Origin: Linderina pennispora
Taxonomy: Eukaryota; Kickxellomycota; Kickxellomycetes; Kickxellales; Kickxellaceae
Length of the DNA stretch: 64,000 nucleotides
Assembly: GCF_002104995.1 (NCBI RefSeq)
Contig: NW_024468273.1
Location: 31,802 to 95,801, forward strand
Direction: 5' to 3'
The notes below the pieces were generated by a model. It did no database searches, was not told where the DNA came from, and saw nothing but the letters and a program-made list of their open reading frames with translations. This document shows positions 8,197 to 18,645 of the stretch, piece by piece; the first letter of the stretch is position 1; each line of letters starts with the position of its first letter. Both the position numbers and the translations under genes were made by a program.

Positions 8197-10066
8197 AAAA
8201 TAAAAGGCAACAGAACACTCACCTTGGTCGCGGCTCGATACTCTTGGTACATTCCCACAGCTTTCTTAGTAGGCGTCTGCTCTATCACTCTCTTTGTGAT
8301 TGACATATGCGGACAAACAGGCTGCTTCTCTGCATGGTGCATCTACTGCCCCCCTTCACTTGCTCTCGACCCACTTTTACAGACGGGAGTAGAAAAACTC
8401 GATGTTATGTACATACTCAGATATGCAGATGTAGGGCCAAATATTATTGCTGAGGATGAAATTGAAGAATAGCCACTTGCGAAAAACAGAACTAGACCTG
8501 TTCTCTCTTATCACCACCTGGGGGTTGCAATCCTCTCATCCTGCACCTCCCCATGAGATGTGTTCCTTCCTCAGCCCTTTTTTCTTCACTCTGGGTGTTT
8601 TGGGCACGAGGTAGGAAATATAAGGCTGTGAAGAGTAGCAAAGCAAAAAAGAATGAGGAATGGATCTAAGATATGTGTATTTCTATTGGGTGTGGGACGA
8701 TATTCGGATGGTGGTATGTCACTCCAAAAAGTAATAGAGTTAAGGATTATATTGATATATGAATACTTAAAGACAAAGGAAAGAATAGGGGTGAGCTTAA
8801 ATATTTTATACTGTCGCCCAAGTAGCACAGCCAAAAGGAAATGGTATACAAGGGAACTAGCATTAACCGAAAGAAAAATTATGTAGTTACCAACAGTATC
8901 AGCACACCACTGGGCTGGCATACTTGCGGAGAGATCAGCAAAGTCATCTTTTGATTGAACTCTGAGCCACCGGGCACTTCAATACTACCCAGGATTTTAA
9001 CCAAGTAAAAATTCTATCTGGATCTGAATCAGTGATAGGAATCCGATGTGTCCGTGGTATGAAGGATGCACTTAGCCATCATAGTACCATGTTTCTGAAT
9101 TATGTTAGAGGACTTTGGCCATAACAGGCCATAGCACGGATCCATAGTGCCGCTTACCTCGCTCTGGCGGCCTCATTATAAAATGTGTTTCCTCCAAATT
9201 CCTAATGGCTGTTATAATTGTATGTGTGTTTTCTGGTCACTGTGAAGCTAGAGCGTAAAATGATATTTAAAAAGTAGTTACAATGCCAACATATTTAATG
9301 TGATACATACAGATAATACAAAGGAGAGAGGAGGGTAAGCTATAAGCATCTAGAGGAGTGCTTAGGTGGCACAATCAAAAATTGAACACAAGGATAAAAA
9401 TGAGTATGAACATGTGTAGTCTACAATAATTGGATCGTAGGATTACATAATATATGACTGATTTGCGAGATATCTATATGTGCATGTTGCATGAACATGT
9501 GATTCCAATAGTAAAAGTCACATGTTCAAGTCTTTTGTTTATTAGAAACTCGGCAAGATAATAAATCGAATGAATGTTACTCTCATGTAAATGGTTTCTT
9601 TCCTCTAGTTACTACACTGCCCATGGTTGGAGTTGTTTTTTGTTGAAAATGCATGCCAGCATTCCACCAGATATCTTCAGTAGACTAATAAATACTGTGC
9701 CCAAAGACATGTTCAGCAGGATGGATGGTATTAAGGAGGTCTAGCAGCTAGCATATCTTGTTACTGTCCGCCAAAATGGAACAATCACATTACAATAGTA
9801 TGCAGAGCAAAATATATATAGCTTTAACTTGCTTTGCAATATTTTCTGCCCAGATATCCGTGCGATCTATTTTACTGGATAGAGAAGCGACGGGACGCCA
9901 GTAGCATGCAGGCAACTTGCAAGAAATTTCCTTCCAGTACTATGTGGAGTGGACATTCCTACAGGGCTGGTGGCACCATCAAGCCAGCGGTTTCTTATAT
10001 TTAGTCAGCTCCGGTTGCTCAAGCTCTCATTCAATAAGGATAGCTGGCAACCAAAGACTTTGAGCA
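8197..10066. other. AT-rich intergenic DNA
   Basis: No recognisable gene in about 1.9 kb. Open frames are short and overlap antisense ones (8586-8921 minus, 8653-8886 plus). The only coding-like patch is 8223-8342 on the minus strand, a 40-codon open stretch from an ATG that ends exactly at a GTGAGT donor-like site. The sequence is visibly AT-richer than the housekeeping genes. Confidence 0.5.
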
Positions 10067-10714
10067 GTGTGTTTTCCAGTACTGTATAACCTGACCACCG
10101 ACTACGGATACGGCCTGTATTCGAACTTACACCTGAACACTCTGCACCTGCTCACCCACATATCAGCAAACCAGCTGCAGGGTGATCTGCTGGACCTGGA
10201 TCACTTGGCCAATATGTACCCACATTGGCTCGATATCACGGTGCCCATGCCTGGGCATCGCAATATTGTGTGAAAAGGGGAGAATTACCGGCACAGCCTG
10301 TTCATCATGCACGCAATTGTCTGCAAGGCACACATAACTGGATATCTGGTTCCCTATCCCGAGCACGATGAATGGCAGAGTCTGCAAAACTCGCACTTGG
10401 CGACGCATCAGCTGCGCTGGGGCAAGATCAAGTGGCTTCTGCCACACCTGCCATTCCTATGAAAGCTCGTGGTAATGTGCCGGTACATGGTCGAGTTCTA
10501 TGCGGTATCACCGCCTGTGGGGGGGGGGTTGAAAAACGTGGCATTAGAAAGGCTCATGGATATGCGTCTGTTGATGCAGGCTAAAAGGACTTGGGATGCC
10601 TGCTCAACAGTGGAGACGGCATATTGGCAACTCAAATTCCATCTGGCTAGTTTTGTGTTCTGTGCACCCCAGTGTTCTAACATGCATGTCTACTCCTTGA
10701 TATGCATTTCTTAG
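10067..10714 (+). pseudogene. Possible decayed coding sequence, product unrecognised
   Basis: Three consecutive plus-strand segments read as protein but are broken: 10067-10273 (CFPVLYNLTTDYGYGLYSNL to a TGA), an open stretch in other frames about 10290-10460, and 10469-10714 (MCRYMVEFYAVSPPVGGGLK). A run of nine G at about 10520 is a natural slippage site. Residue composition (Leu, Tyr, Trp, His rich) looks like real protein. I do not recognise the family. It may instead be chance or an intron-containing gene. Confidence 0.3.
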
Positions 10715-10768
10715 CACGTAACATTGCAAAAGTACACTATGAATGGGCACGGCATATATCCCAAAGTC

Positions 10769-13700
10769 TCATGCAGGTGATGGCTTGGTATCGTAGGCGT
10801 TGATGGGCGAGCTGCGCACCATGCCAGCAACCGAGCTGTACGATGATGTGCGTGGGGCTGGTGAGTGGTCGCGCTTCTGCTGGGCAACAGGGATGGGTGT
10901 AGCCGAGGCTGATGCGCTGGTGCTGCCCTGCTTGTCCGTCTGCGGGGTGCTGTTACCGGACGACGAGACACCCTTGTTGACGTTGCTCAGCAAAGCCAGA
11001 TTCTTGTACGTGAAATCGTCAAACACGCGCTCGGTCTCCTCGTCATCCAGCTCCTCACCTGGCTCCATGGCAACAGCATCAGCATTCTCAGAGCCAGCAA
11101 TCGATCCGGGGCGGCTGAGGCGGTCGTCAGCGCGCTGCATTTTCAGGTCGATTTCCGAGAGATTCGCGTCAACGCCACGGCTGGGGCGGCGCGAGCGGCT
11201 GGTGGTGGACTTTTTGCCGTTCATCAGAATCTGCACAGAGGCGCAGCGCGAATGCGATTTGCTCGAGACATTCGACAGCGCAGGATCCTGGATGCCGTCA
11301 GAGTGCTGGCTGGGTGTGCGGCTCAGCGAGGCGAATTTGGCGTGACCAGCAGGCAATGGCGGCAGAGCAATGGCGGCGTTGGCGACCGGGGGCGGCGGGA
11401 TCGGGCTTACGGGCTCGAGGTCGTCATCACCGATCTGCTCAAAGTCCGATTCACTGAGCGAGTTTAGGCTGTTACGTGTGCTCGATGACTCAGTCTTTGC
11501 CAGGGGACCAGCGGACTTTGGGCTCTGCTTTTCGTCATCCTTGAACGAGTACCGGTCGCTGCTGTCCGCTGATGCAATCGACCCGTCCTTGGTTTCCGGA
11601 GCGCTCTCAGCAGGCTTCTTCAGGCCCTCAGGTGACATTTCGCTGAACAGCTTTTTCAGCTGGCCGATGCTCGGGGCACTACCGGTCTGCAAGGCGCTGG
11701 GCGGGAAGAGCGCTGGCTGCGACATGCGGCGCTCGCTCGAAATTCCCGGGAAGGCACGCAGGATGGGCGGGTCCTTTTTGGCAGGGGCGGGAGAAGGGTC
11801 GGTGGGCTTTGTGGCAAGCACTGGGCGGCAAGCTGCGTCGATCTGCAGGAAGGTAGCGTTGGAGAGACGCTGGATTTCGGAGCGCTGGCAGGACTCGAAA
11901 TAGCTCGTGTCGACGTCATCATCGGGCATAGGCACAAAGGGCGGCTCAATGCTGCGGATATTAGCAAGGTCCCAGTCGCTGTAGAGGGCGGCCTTGCGGA
12001 AATCCTTCCAGTGTGCGCGGCTGGCGGGGTCGGGGTGCAGCAGGGCGCGGATAAGTGACTGGGCGTTCTCACTCATGTATCCATCGTCGTCGGGCCAGTC
12101 AATGGCATGGTTGAGGATGTTGCGGAAGATGGCCTCGGGCGACTCGTCGGTGAAGGGCGGGTAGCCGCAGAGGAACTCAAACAGACAGACACCCAACGCC
12201 CACCAGTCAACCGCCAGTCCATTGCCAGCACCCAGCAGCAGCTCGGGCGCCAAGTAGTCGGGGGTGCCGAGGAACGCGCGCTCGCTTTTGCGGGCGTGGG
12301 CGCGCTTGGACGGCGGCGGGGCACGGCCAGCGTGCGGGTTGTTGGAGGCCGAGGCCGGCGCTGGAGCATTGTGGCCGGGCTTGGAGAGCTCCAGCGTCCA
12401 GTACTCGTCGCTCTTGTCGGGGTCAGGCTCACTCTCAGGCTTGCCGTCGGCTCCGGCGCGTACAGCAACCTGGCTGAGGCCAAAGTCGCTGAGTTTGATG
12501 TGGCCATCACTGCAAAGAATGACGTTGTCCGGCTTGATATCGCGGTGGACGATAGAGTTGCGATGCAGGTAGTCGATAGCGCAGGCGATTTCGGCCGTGT
12601 AGAAGCGCGCAGCGTCCTCGTCCATGACGCCCCAGACGCGCAGAAGCCCGGCGAGATCGCCGCCGATCAGATACTCCATGACCAGGAACAGATGCTTCGA
12701 CGAGTGGAAGGCGTAGTAGAGCTGAACAACCCAGTCGGCCGACAGCAGCGACAGCGCGCGCCGCTCGGCCAGTGCCTGGGTGACCATGTTTTTGTTGATC
12801 ATGTCCTTCTTGCGCATGACCTTGATTGCATACAGGTCCTTCGTGGCCTTCTTGCGCGCCAGGTACACGCGTCCGAATGCCCCGCGCGAGATCGGCTTGA
12901 CGAAATCAAAGTCGTCGATCGACGGCATGCGCTGTGCCTTAGCCGAGGACTCGCGGCTGCAGGCGAATGTGCTGTTGGTGCGCTGCCGCGACGGAGACAT
13001 GGCCGATGGCTCGCCGATCGCCGCACTGATGCTGGTGCTGATTGTCAGGCCAGCGGGTACGGCAGCCGGCGAGGGCGTCGGTGGCTGCGACGGTGTCGAC
13101 GGTGTCGATGGTGCCGACGGTGACGGCAGCATGATGGGCGGCGGATGCTGCGCCGGGATGCGCAGCTTGCCTGTATGGGCGAATGGCGAGTTCCGACGCC
13201 GGAGCGTCGTCGGGCCAGCCGGCGGCGGAGTGCCTGGGCCAGGATTCTTGCGCGTATTGGCGACTCCGTGGTGGTGGCCGCGGAAGAGCGCAGCGAACAG
13301 TGAAACCAGCTTACGCGAGCCGCTGCTGCTGCTGGCGTGCGAGTCGGTCTCGGAAGCATCAGCGTGTCGCAAATGGCGGCTGATGCTGCGGCGGCCCGGG
13401 CGCAATGGCTTTGAATGGCGCATGTCGCGCTGCGAGCTGCTGGCGCGGCTAACAGCCAGCAAATCGGGCGTGGCTGCGCCCGAGTCCGATTGGCCAATGT
13501 CGATGCTAGTGCGAGCGGACGCTGTCGGACTGTGGTTCTTGAAGTGAGCGAGCTGCGACCACGTCGGCAGGACGACTGGCTCGCTGGGCGCTGGCACCGG
13601 CGAGCCATCCTGCGCCTCACGCGTCAACTCGGCCTGGCGCTCGAGCCGGCTGAATTCTGTATCAAACTCCTCGATGATGGTTAGCTTCTCCTGGATGCGG

Positions 13701-16700
13701 CGCTGCAGCTGTCCGGCCACCCAAACCGTTTCGATATCGGCGCGTGGCAATGCCGGTGTCGTTACGCGGTCGAGCTTGGCTGTGTATTTGGCAAACTTTG
13801 CCTTGGCAACGATCAGCGCGTGGTGCGAGTCGCCGTCGGGCCAGGCAAGCGCCCGTGCGGCGACGCGTCCAACCCGCTCCGCCTCACGCTCGGCCGCCTT
13901 GTCCCAGCGCCGCGTGCGCCTAAGCTCACTGAGTCTGCGCATGGCCGAGTCGCGCAGCCGCTTGATCCGCTGATTGGCCTCCTCGAGCTTCAGCGCGCGC
14001 GTCTGCTCCAGCATGCAGACATCTGAATGTGCATTCAGCTCAGAGCGTGCAAATGACCGCTCGCACATGCGGCAGATCACTGGCTCATCCTCCTCTTCCT
14101 CGGGAATCGGCTTGATATCTCCGGTCACTGCCTCAGCCGCAGTCTCTTCAGCTGGCTTGACCTCCTCAATGGGCGAGGCCGGCGGACTCTTGTCATAGTC
14201 GCTGTGCGAATCGTCACCAAGAATAAGCGCCAGCTTCTCTTGTCGCGCCTGCTCATCGGCACCAAACATTGCTACGGCGCCGTATATGGTCGCTGGCCGC
14301 GTGATCTGCGGGGGCGCCACTGAAACTGGCACTTGCTCGGTCGGCGGAGGTGGGACTGTGGGCTGCACCTGCAGTGACGTGCGCTTGGACCGCGACACGC
14401 CCTCCTCCGTGGTTGCGCTGATGCGGCTCGGCCGGTGGGTCAGCGAGCGGCGGATCTGCGCATCGTCCAGTGACGGTCGGCTAGGCTCTGCACTGGCCTC
14501 CTGGTCACCCAGCAGCGGGCCAAGCGCAGGGCGCGCAGAAGAGCGGGCAGCTCCAGCGGACCGTCCCATTGAACCACTAGCTGGTAGCAGCGAGACCAGC
14601 GATGCCGTCGAGCTGTGCGCGGTGCCGGGCACAAGCTGCGGGCTGGATATGCGCGAGAGCGAGTCAGGTGCACGGGCCTTACCAGATCCTAGGAGCGGCT
14701 CAGAGCTATTGCCTTCATGCCGCAGGGCGTGTGCCAGCACGTTAGTATCGGTGCTGGTGCGCTTGAGCTGTTCGTGTACCTCGTCATGGGCTGTCACAGG
14801 CGAAGCTGAGGCAGCACGCGGCGATAGGTCATTCTGGACAGCCATTGCTGATGACAATAATGGTGCGATGGCTGGTGGTACGCGCTGGGCAGTCTCGGGC
14901 GCCAGCAGTGGGCTCGGGTACTGGCTGGTAGCGGGCGAAGCATCACCCGAGGCCGCATGGCGAGCACCGCTCTGCGCCAGCTGGCTGACGGTTTGCGAGA
15001 CCGTGGAAAAGTGGTACAGAACGTCGAGGATCAAAGAACCGATGCTGGCGTCAGACGAGAAGCGCGTGCGCTGCTGTGTCAGCAGGCCGAACAGTTGCTC
15101 GGTCAGTGAGCTGGTGAACGACACGTGGCCGAGCTCTGAGACCGTCGCATGGCGGATCACGCCGATCAGCCCCAAGACGCGTCGCCGGAAATCATTGCGG
15201 CCATCGATACGCACTGCCTCCGACGGTGTGCGGCGGTGGCCGCGCTTGACCTGCATGATCATTGCGTCGTCGCTACGCAAAGCCTCGCTGTCCTGCGCAC
15301 AAACCACCGCGCCACTATCGGTCTCCCGCCACGCCCGCAATAGCCGATCGATATGCGCGTCGGCACGCGACTTGCTGACCACCAGAACCTGCCACAGCGC
15401 ATCGCGCCTGGCTTGGCTGACACTGGCCGGCTCCAGCAGCTCACTGAGCCCGCTCGCTACGCTGTGTCCCGATGCGCTGCGCTGTACGGCCATTGTGCCG
15501 CGCGGCTCCTCACCCGGACTGCCCGCAGACATTGACGATCCCGGCCGACTTGCCACCGGCCGCTTGGCTTGGGCGCCTGTCGACGTCGCCCGCCCACGCC
15601 CACCCATCACCGACTCCATGCTGGACGGCTCAGGTGCCGACCCGGGCTCGACGCGCAGCTGCGGCGCCCCACGCATATCCATTCCACCCTTCTCCTTCAG
15701 CCGGATCGCATTAGTCGTCGCCGCGCGCGCCAAATGCACTGGCTGTGAGGCCCCGCGCGGCCGCACGTGCTGCGCAACATGCGCTGTGCCTGGCAACGCC
15801 GGCGGCTGCGGCGGCGTGCCCAAGTTACTCCACGCATTCGATACTGTCGACGCGACCGACGATGCCTCGTAGTCCAGCGGCTCGCTAGGGTACCGGTGCA
15901 TCGACACATCCGAGCTGGCGATGCCCGAGGATGGTCCACGTGACGGCAAACTGCCGGTGCGCCTATAGTCGACTGTGAATGGGATCCCGCCGTGTCCCCC
16001 GCTGCCCGGCAGCGACGTTACTGAACCGACTGTGCCCTGGGCGTGGTCCTGCGCTGTAGATGACGCCGATGAATACGTGCGGGTGCCTGCAAGATCATGT
16101 GACAGCTGCCAGTCCAGCACCGCCGCATCAAACATTCCGTTCTGCTGGCTACCGGGCGTCGCCCATCCATGGAATCCTGCAAACGGCGATTCTACCGCTG
16201 TGCTGCGGTTGTTAGCCCCACTCGGCTCCTCACCTGCCCGGCGGTGTGTCATCTCCAGCTCACCGCCATCGTTATTCGATGCCGCCGACGTCCAGGACTG
16301 CACCGAATCGGAGGTTGCTGAGATCGAGCTGCGCGACGATACACCCGTATTGGGCTGACCCACCAGCATGGTGCTGAACCGCCGCTTGATCTGGTACGCC
16401 GACAGCAATCCCGATGACTCCTGGCTCGGCGTGCTACCCTGCCGCCGCCTCGTACCTGCCTCGCCCGCCCAGTCCAGGGCACTGAGCGCAGTGCGTTTTT
16501 TTTGCGTCGTCGATCCAGCGACAACCTGCGACTGTGACCTGCCGATACTGTGTTTTGGAAGGATGTTAGCATTGGACGCGTCGCTCGCGAATCCGTCTGT
16601 CGACTGGTAGCTGAACCGCGGTGTCCTGCCTGATGGCTCGTTGGACTTGCTGCGCGAAATCTGCTCCTCGCCTGCCTGCGACTGCATTGAGGAGCGCGAG

Positions 16701-17581
16701 AGCTTGGGGAAGATGCTGCGCGATACACGCGCCATGGGCTGCACTACCGGCTGCTCATTCTCGTCCGAGTCCTCGGCCATGCTTAGCGACCGCCGTGACA
16801 AGGGGCTGGCCACGAGTGGCGGATTCACGCCCTTGGCTTTAATGTGTTGTGCAATGCGCTGTCCGCCCGATTCGGTCTTTTGCGCGACACTCTCTTCTGG
16901 CGCCTCTTCTGGAGCCTCCTTTGCGGCATCGTCCGGGCCACTCTCTGGCTGTTTGGTCGCGAGCTCGCTCAGCTGCTGCTCGCTGACCTGCGATGTTGTG
17001 GCCGTGGTGAATGCACGGTGCCGCCGCAGCGACATCCCACCGGGCGACATATTGGACAGATTCTGCACGCTGCGCATTGCCGGGCCCTTTGACAATCTGC
17101 TCTGCCGCCCTTCCGTCTCTGTGAATATCGCGCCTGGCGACGAGTACAGAGACGGGCTGACGTACCGACTCGGCGACATCTCCCCCTGTCCTTGCACCGC
17201 CAGGCTGTCCTGCGAGGTATTGGTTGAGCGCGAAAACAGCCGGTTCACTTTGCCCTGCAATGCTGCGCTCGATAGCCGCCGCAACTTGCGCACAAAGTTC
17301 ATCCCCGACGACCGCTTGTTCTCACCTGGCTCATTGCGCGACCGCCCAGAATGCACTGACATGCTGGTGGGCGAGTGCGGGAGCACCGATGCCTCTGGTA
17401 TTGCCGCGCCCTGGAGCCCGAGCCCCCCGTTAGTGCCCCGCCGGTGAATGCCCGTGCTGCCAGCGTCATCTACTGCCGAGCTACTATCTGTCTGCTCGGC
17501 TGCCTCGCCAGTGCCTGCTGCTGTGGCCGTAGCGTCCCCGGATATAATATTGGTGGCGCTGCTATCTTCTTGTTCTGTCAT
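10769..17581 (-). CDS. RIM15: Rim15/Cek1-type AGC serine/threonine protein kinase
   Basis: 2270 aa, single exon. A long Ser-rich N-terminal half leads to a zinc-finger-like motif CRMCERSFARSELNAHSDVC near 1165 followed by a basic helix, as in Rim15/Cek1/Ppk31 kinases. The kinase domain spans about 1559-1875: glycine loop SRGAFGRVYLARK, HRDIKPDN near 1678, DFG near 1700, and GTPDYLAPE near 1769. About 70 extra residues lie between DFG and APE, the split activation segment typical of the Rim15/MASTL group. A C-terminal FDDFTYKNLALL motif resembles the AGC hydrophobic tail of this family. In yeast these kinases act below TOR/PKA to drive quiescence by phosphorylating endosulfine. I see no C-terminal receiver domain and no clear PAS domain, unlike budding-yeast Rim15. 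It is divergent from MMM1 across about 1.1 kb. Confidence 0.9.
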   Translation of the reverse strand: MTEQEDSSATNIISGDATATAAGTGEAAEQTDSSSAVDDAGSTGIHRRGTNGGLGLQGAAIPEASVLPHSPTSMSVHSGRSRNEPGENKRSSGMNFVRKLRRLSSAALQGKVNRLFSRSTNTSQDSLAVQGQGEMSPSRYVSPSLYSSPGAIFTETEGRQSRLSKGPAMRSVQNLSNMSPGGMSLRRHRAFTTATTSQVSEQQLSELATKQPESGPDDAAKEAPEEAPEESVAQKTESGGQRIAQHIKAKGVNPPLVASPLSRRSLSMAEDSDENEQPVVQPMARVSRSIFPKLSRSSMQSQAGEEQISRSKSNEPSGRTPRFSYQSTDGFASDASNANILPKHSIGRSQSQVVAGSTTQKKRTALSALDWAGEAGTRRRQGSTPSQESSGLLSAYQIKRRFSTMLVGQPNTGVSSRSSISATSDSVQSWTSAASNNDGGELEMTHRRAGEEPSGANNRSTAVESPFAGFHGWATPGSQQNGMFDAAVLDWQLSHDLAGTRTYSSASSTAQDHAQGTVGSVTSLPGSGGHGGIPFTVDYRRTGSLPSRGPSSGIASSDVSMHRYPSEPLDYEASSVASTVSNAWSNLGTPPQPPALPGTAHVAQHVRPRGASQPVHLARAATTNAIRLKEKGGMDMRGAPQLRVEPGSAPEPSSMESVMGGRGRATSTGAQAKRPVASRPGSSMSAGSPGEEPRGTMAVQRSASGHSVASGLSELLEPASVSQARRDALWQVLVVSKSRADAHIDRLLRAWRETDSGAVVCAQDSEALRSDDAMIMQVKRGHRRTPSEAVRIDGRNDFRRRVLGLIGVIRHATVSELGHVSFTSSLTEQLFGLLTQQRTRFSSDASIGSLILDVLYHFSTVSQTVSQLAQSGARHAASGDASPATSQYPSPLLAPETAQRVPPAIAPLLSSAMAVQNDLSPRAASASPVTAHDEVHEQLKRTSTDTNVLAHALRHEGNSSEPLLGSGKARAPDSLSRISSPQLVPGTAHSSTASLVSLLPASGSMGRSAGAARSSARPALGPLLGDQEASAEPSRPSLDDAQIRRSLTHRPSRISATTEEGVSRSKRTSLQVQPTVPPPPTEQVPVSVAPPQITRPATIYGAVAMFGADEQARQEKLALILGDDSHSDYDKSPPASPIEEVKPAEETAAEAVTGDIKPIPEEEEDEPVICRMCERSFARSELNAHSDVCMLEQTRALKLEEANQRIKRLRDSAMRRLSELRRTRRWDKAAEREAERVGRVAARALAWPDGDSHHALIVAKAKFAKYTAKLDRVTTPALPRADIETVWVAGQLQRRIQEKLTIIEEFDTEFSRLERQAELTREAQDGSPVPAPSEPVVLPTWSQLAHFKNHSPTASARTSIDIGQSDSGAATPDLLAVSRASSSQRDMRHSKPLRPGRRSISRHLRHADASETDSHASSSSGSRKLVSLFAALFRGHHHGVANTRKNPGPGTPPPAGPTTLRRRNSPFAHTGKLRIPAQHPPPIMLPSPSAPSTPSTPSQPPTPSPAAVPAGLTISTSISAAIGEPSAMSPSRQRTNSTFACSRESSAKAQRMPSIDDFDFVKPISRGAFGRVYLARKKATKDLYAIKVMRKKDMINKNMVTQALAERRALSLLSADWVVQLYYAFHSSKHLFLVMEYLIGGDLAGLLRVWGVMDEDAARFYTAEIACAIDYLHRNSIVHRDIKPDNVILCSDGHIKLSDFGLSQVAVRAGADGKPESEPDPDKSDEYWTLELSKPGHNAPAPASASNNPHAGRAPPPSKRAHARKSERAFLGTPDYLAPELLLGAGNGLAVDWWALGVCLFEFLCGYPPFTDESPEAIFRNILNHAIDWPDDDGYMSENAQSLIRALLHPDPASRAHWKDFRKAALYSDWDLANIRSIEPPFVPMPDDDVDTSYFESCQRSEIQRLSNATFLQIDAACRPVLATKPTDPSPAPAKKDPPILRAFPGISSERRMSQPALFPPSALQTGSAPSIGQLKKLFSEMSPEGLKKPAESAPETKDGSIASADSSDRYSFKDDEKQSPKSAGPLAKTESSSTRNSLNSLSESDFEQIGDDDLEPVSPIPPPPVANAAIALPPLPAGHAKFASLSRTPSQHSDGIQDPALSNVSSKSHSRCASVQILMNGKKSTTSRSRRPSRGVDANLSEIDLKMQRADDRLSRPGSIAGSENADAVAMEPGEELDDEETERVFDDFTYKNLALLSNVNKGVSSSGNSTPQTDKQGSTSASASATPIPVAQQKRDHSPAPRTSSYSSVAGMVRSSPINAYDTKPSPA

Positions 17582-18645
17582 ATGCTATATATCCGTCACC
17601 CCAGCCCAAGGGGTGTTTTCTTCGAAAAGAGGGGTTGTGTGCTTCTGCTAGGGCAATGTGTCCGTCAAGCGGCTGCAATTTACCCTGTGTGCCTAAATAG
17701 AAATTAGAAATTGGAAATAATAGTAAGAGGGTGCGGGGGAATAAACGATACATAGCCGTGGGCTATACAAGAAACCAATGGAGCTCCGGCTTTTCTTTTT
17801 TGCATATATGTTTGTGTTGTGGGGAACGTCCCAAGACAAATATCTCGGGAATGCCCAGCATGCCTTACCTTGGTGATAACAGCGTAAACACCTAGAAGCA
17901 AAAGTAAAAAAAACAAGGAATGTGTGTGCGGGTCACAGTTTACAGCGTATCTGGGCCCCGTGTGTATAAACCCCCTAGCGTTTGGTGCAAGCCGAAGGCA
18001 ATGAGTCTGCTGCAAAGTGAGGAACGAAAGAAGATAGGGAATTGTAAAAGTACCAGAATGAAACGAAAAAGAGTGAAATGTAAAGAGAGACAAGAGAGTT
18101 TGCTGTTTGAAATTCTGCTTTGCTGCTCCTGTGTATTATTTTTTGGGAACAACGAAATCAAAATCGGGCTACTTTTTCGCAGCAGGAAAATAATGCACAA
18201 GCCTCACCCCTCCCCGCTCTCAGAATCTCGCTGCCCAGCGCATGTTGTGGATTTGCCCGCCATTGTCGCACGGCAAAAGAGCAGGGAAGCGCATTTTCTT
18301 TTGCGATTTGATGTGCTCTGTCCTTGAACAGTGCCATGCAAATGTTGACATGCTTTACTGAAAGCCTCTCTGTCCAAACGACTTCTGAACACAGCAAGCA
18401 CATGGGCAATCCAATCGCCAAGGTATGTGCGCATAAAACGGGTGACGGTCTCGCCACGCAGCAGAAAGAGGGCTTGCTCAGAACAGGGGAAAGCGATAAT
18501 TCTAAAACCAGCAAAATCATCGGTTTCCTTTTTTTCTTCCACTCCTGCTTTTCACCACTCTGAATATCTTTTCTGTTACGATAATCGCTGCTGGCACCAA
18601 ATGTACATATACGGAGCGCGAGTCTAGAACGAAGAATTTAGAACC
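17582..18645. promoter_or_regulatory. Divergent promoter region RIM15 / MMM1
   Basis: About 1.06 kb between two divergent ATGs. It holds A- and T-rich tracts (18060-18200, 18520-18560) and no convincing gene. Open frames on both strands cover one another without recognisable motifs. No specific TATA box or operator could be assigned. Confidence 0.45.

Noticed and set aside
8586-8921. 111-aa minus-strand frame in the AT-rich gap
   Set aside because: Fully overlapped by a plus-strand frame, with no motif and AT-rich chance composition.
14286-15872. 528-codon plus-strand open frame and other long plus-strand frames inside 10.8-17.5 kb
   Set aside because: They lie opposite the RIM15-like kinase, are Arg/Ser/Ala-rich and carry no motif. 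They are antisense shadows of GC-rich codons.
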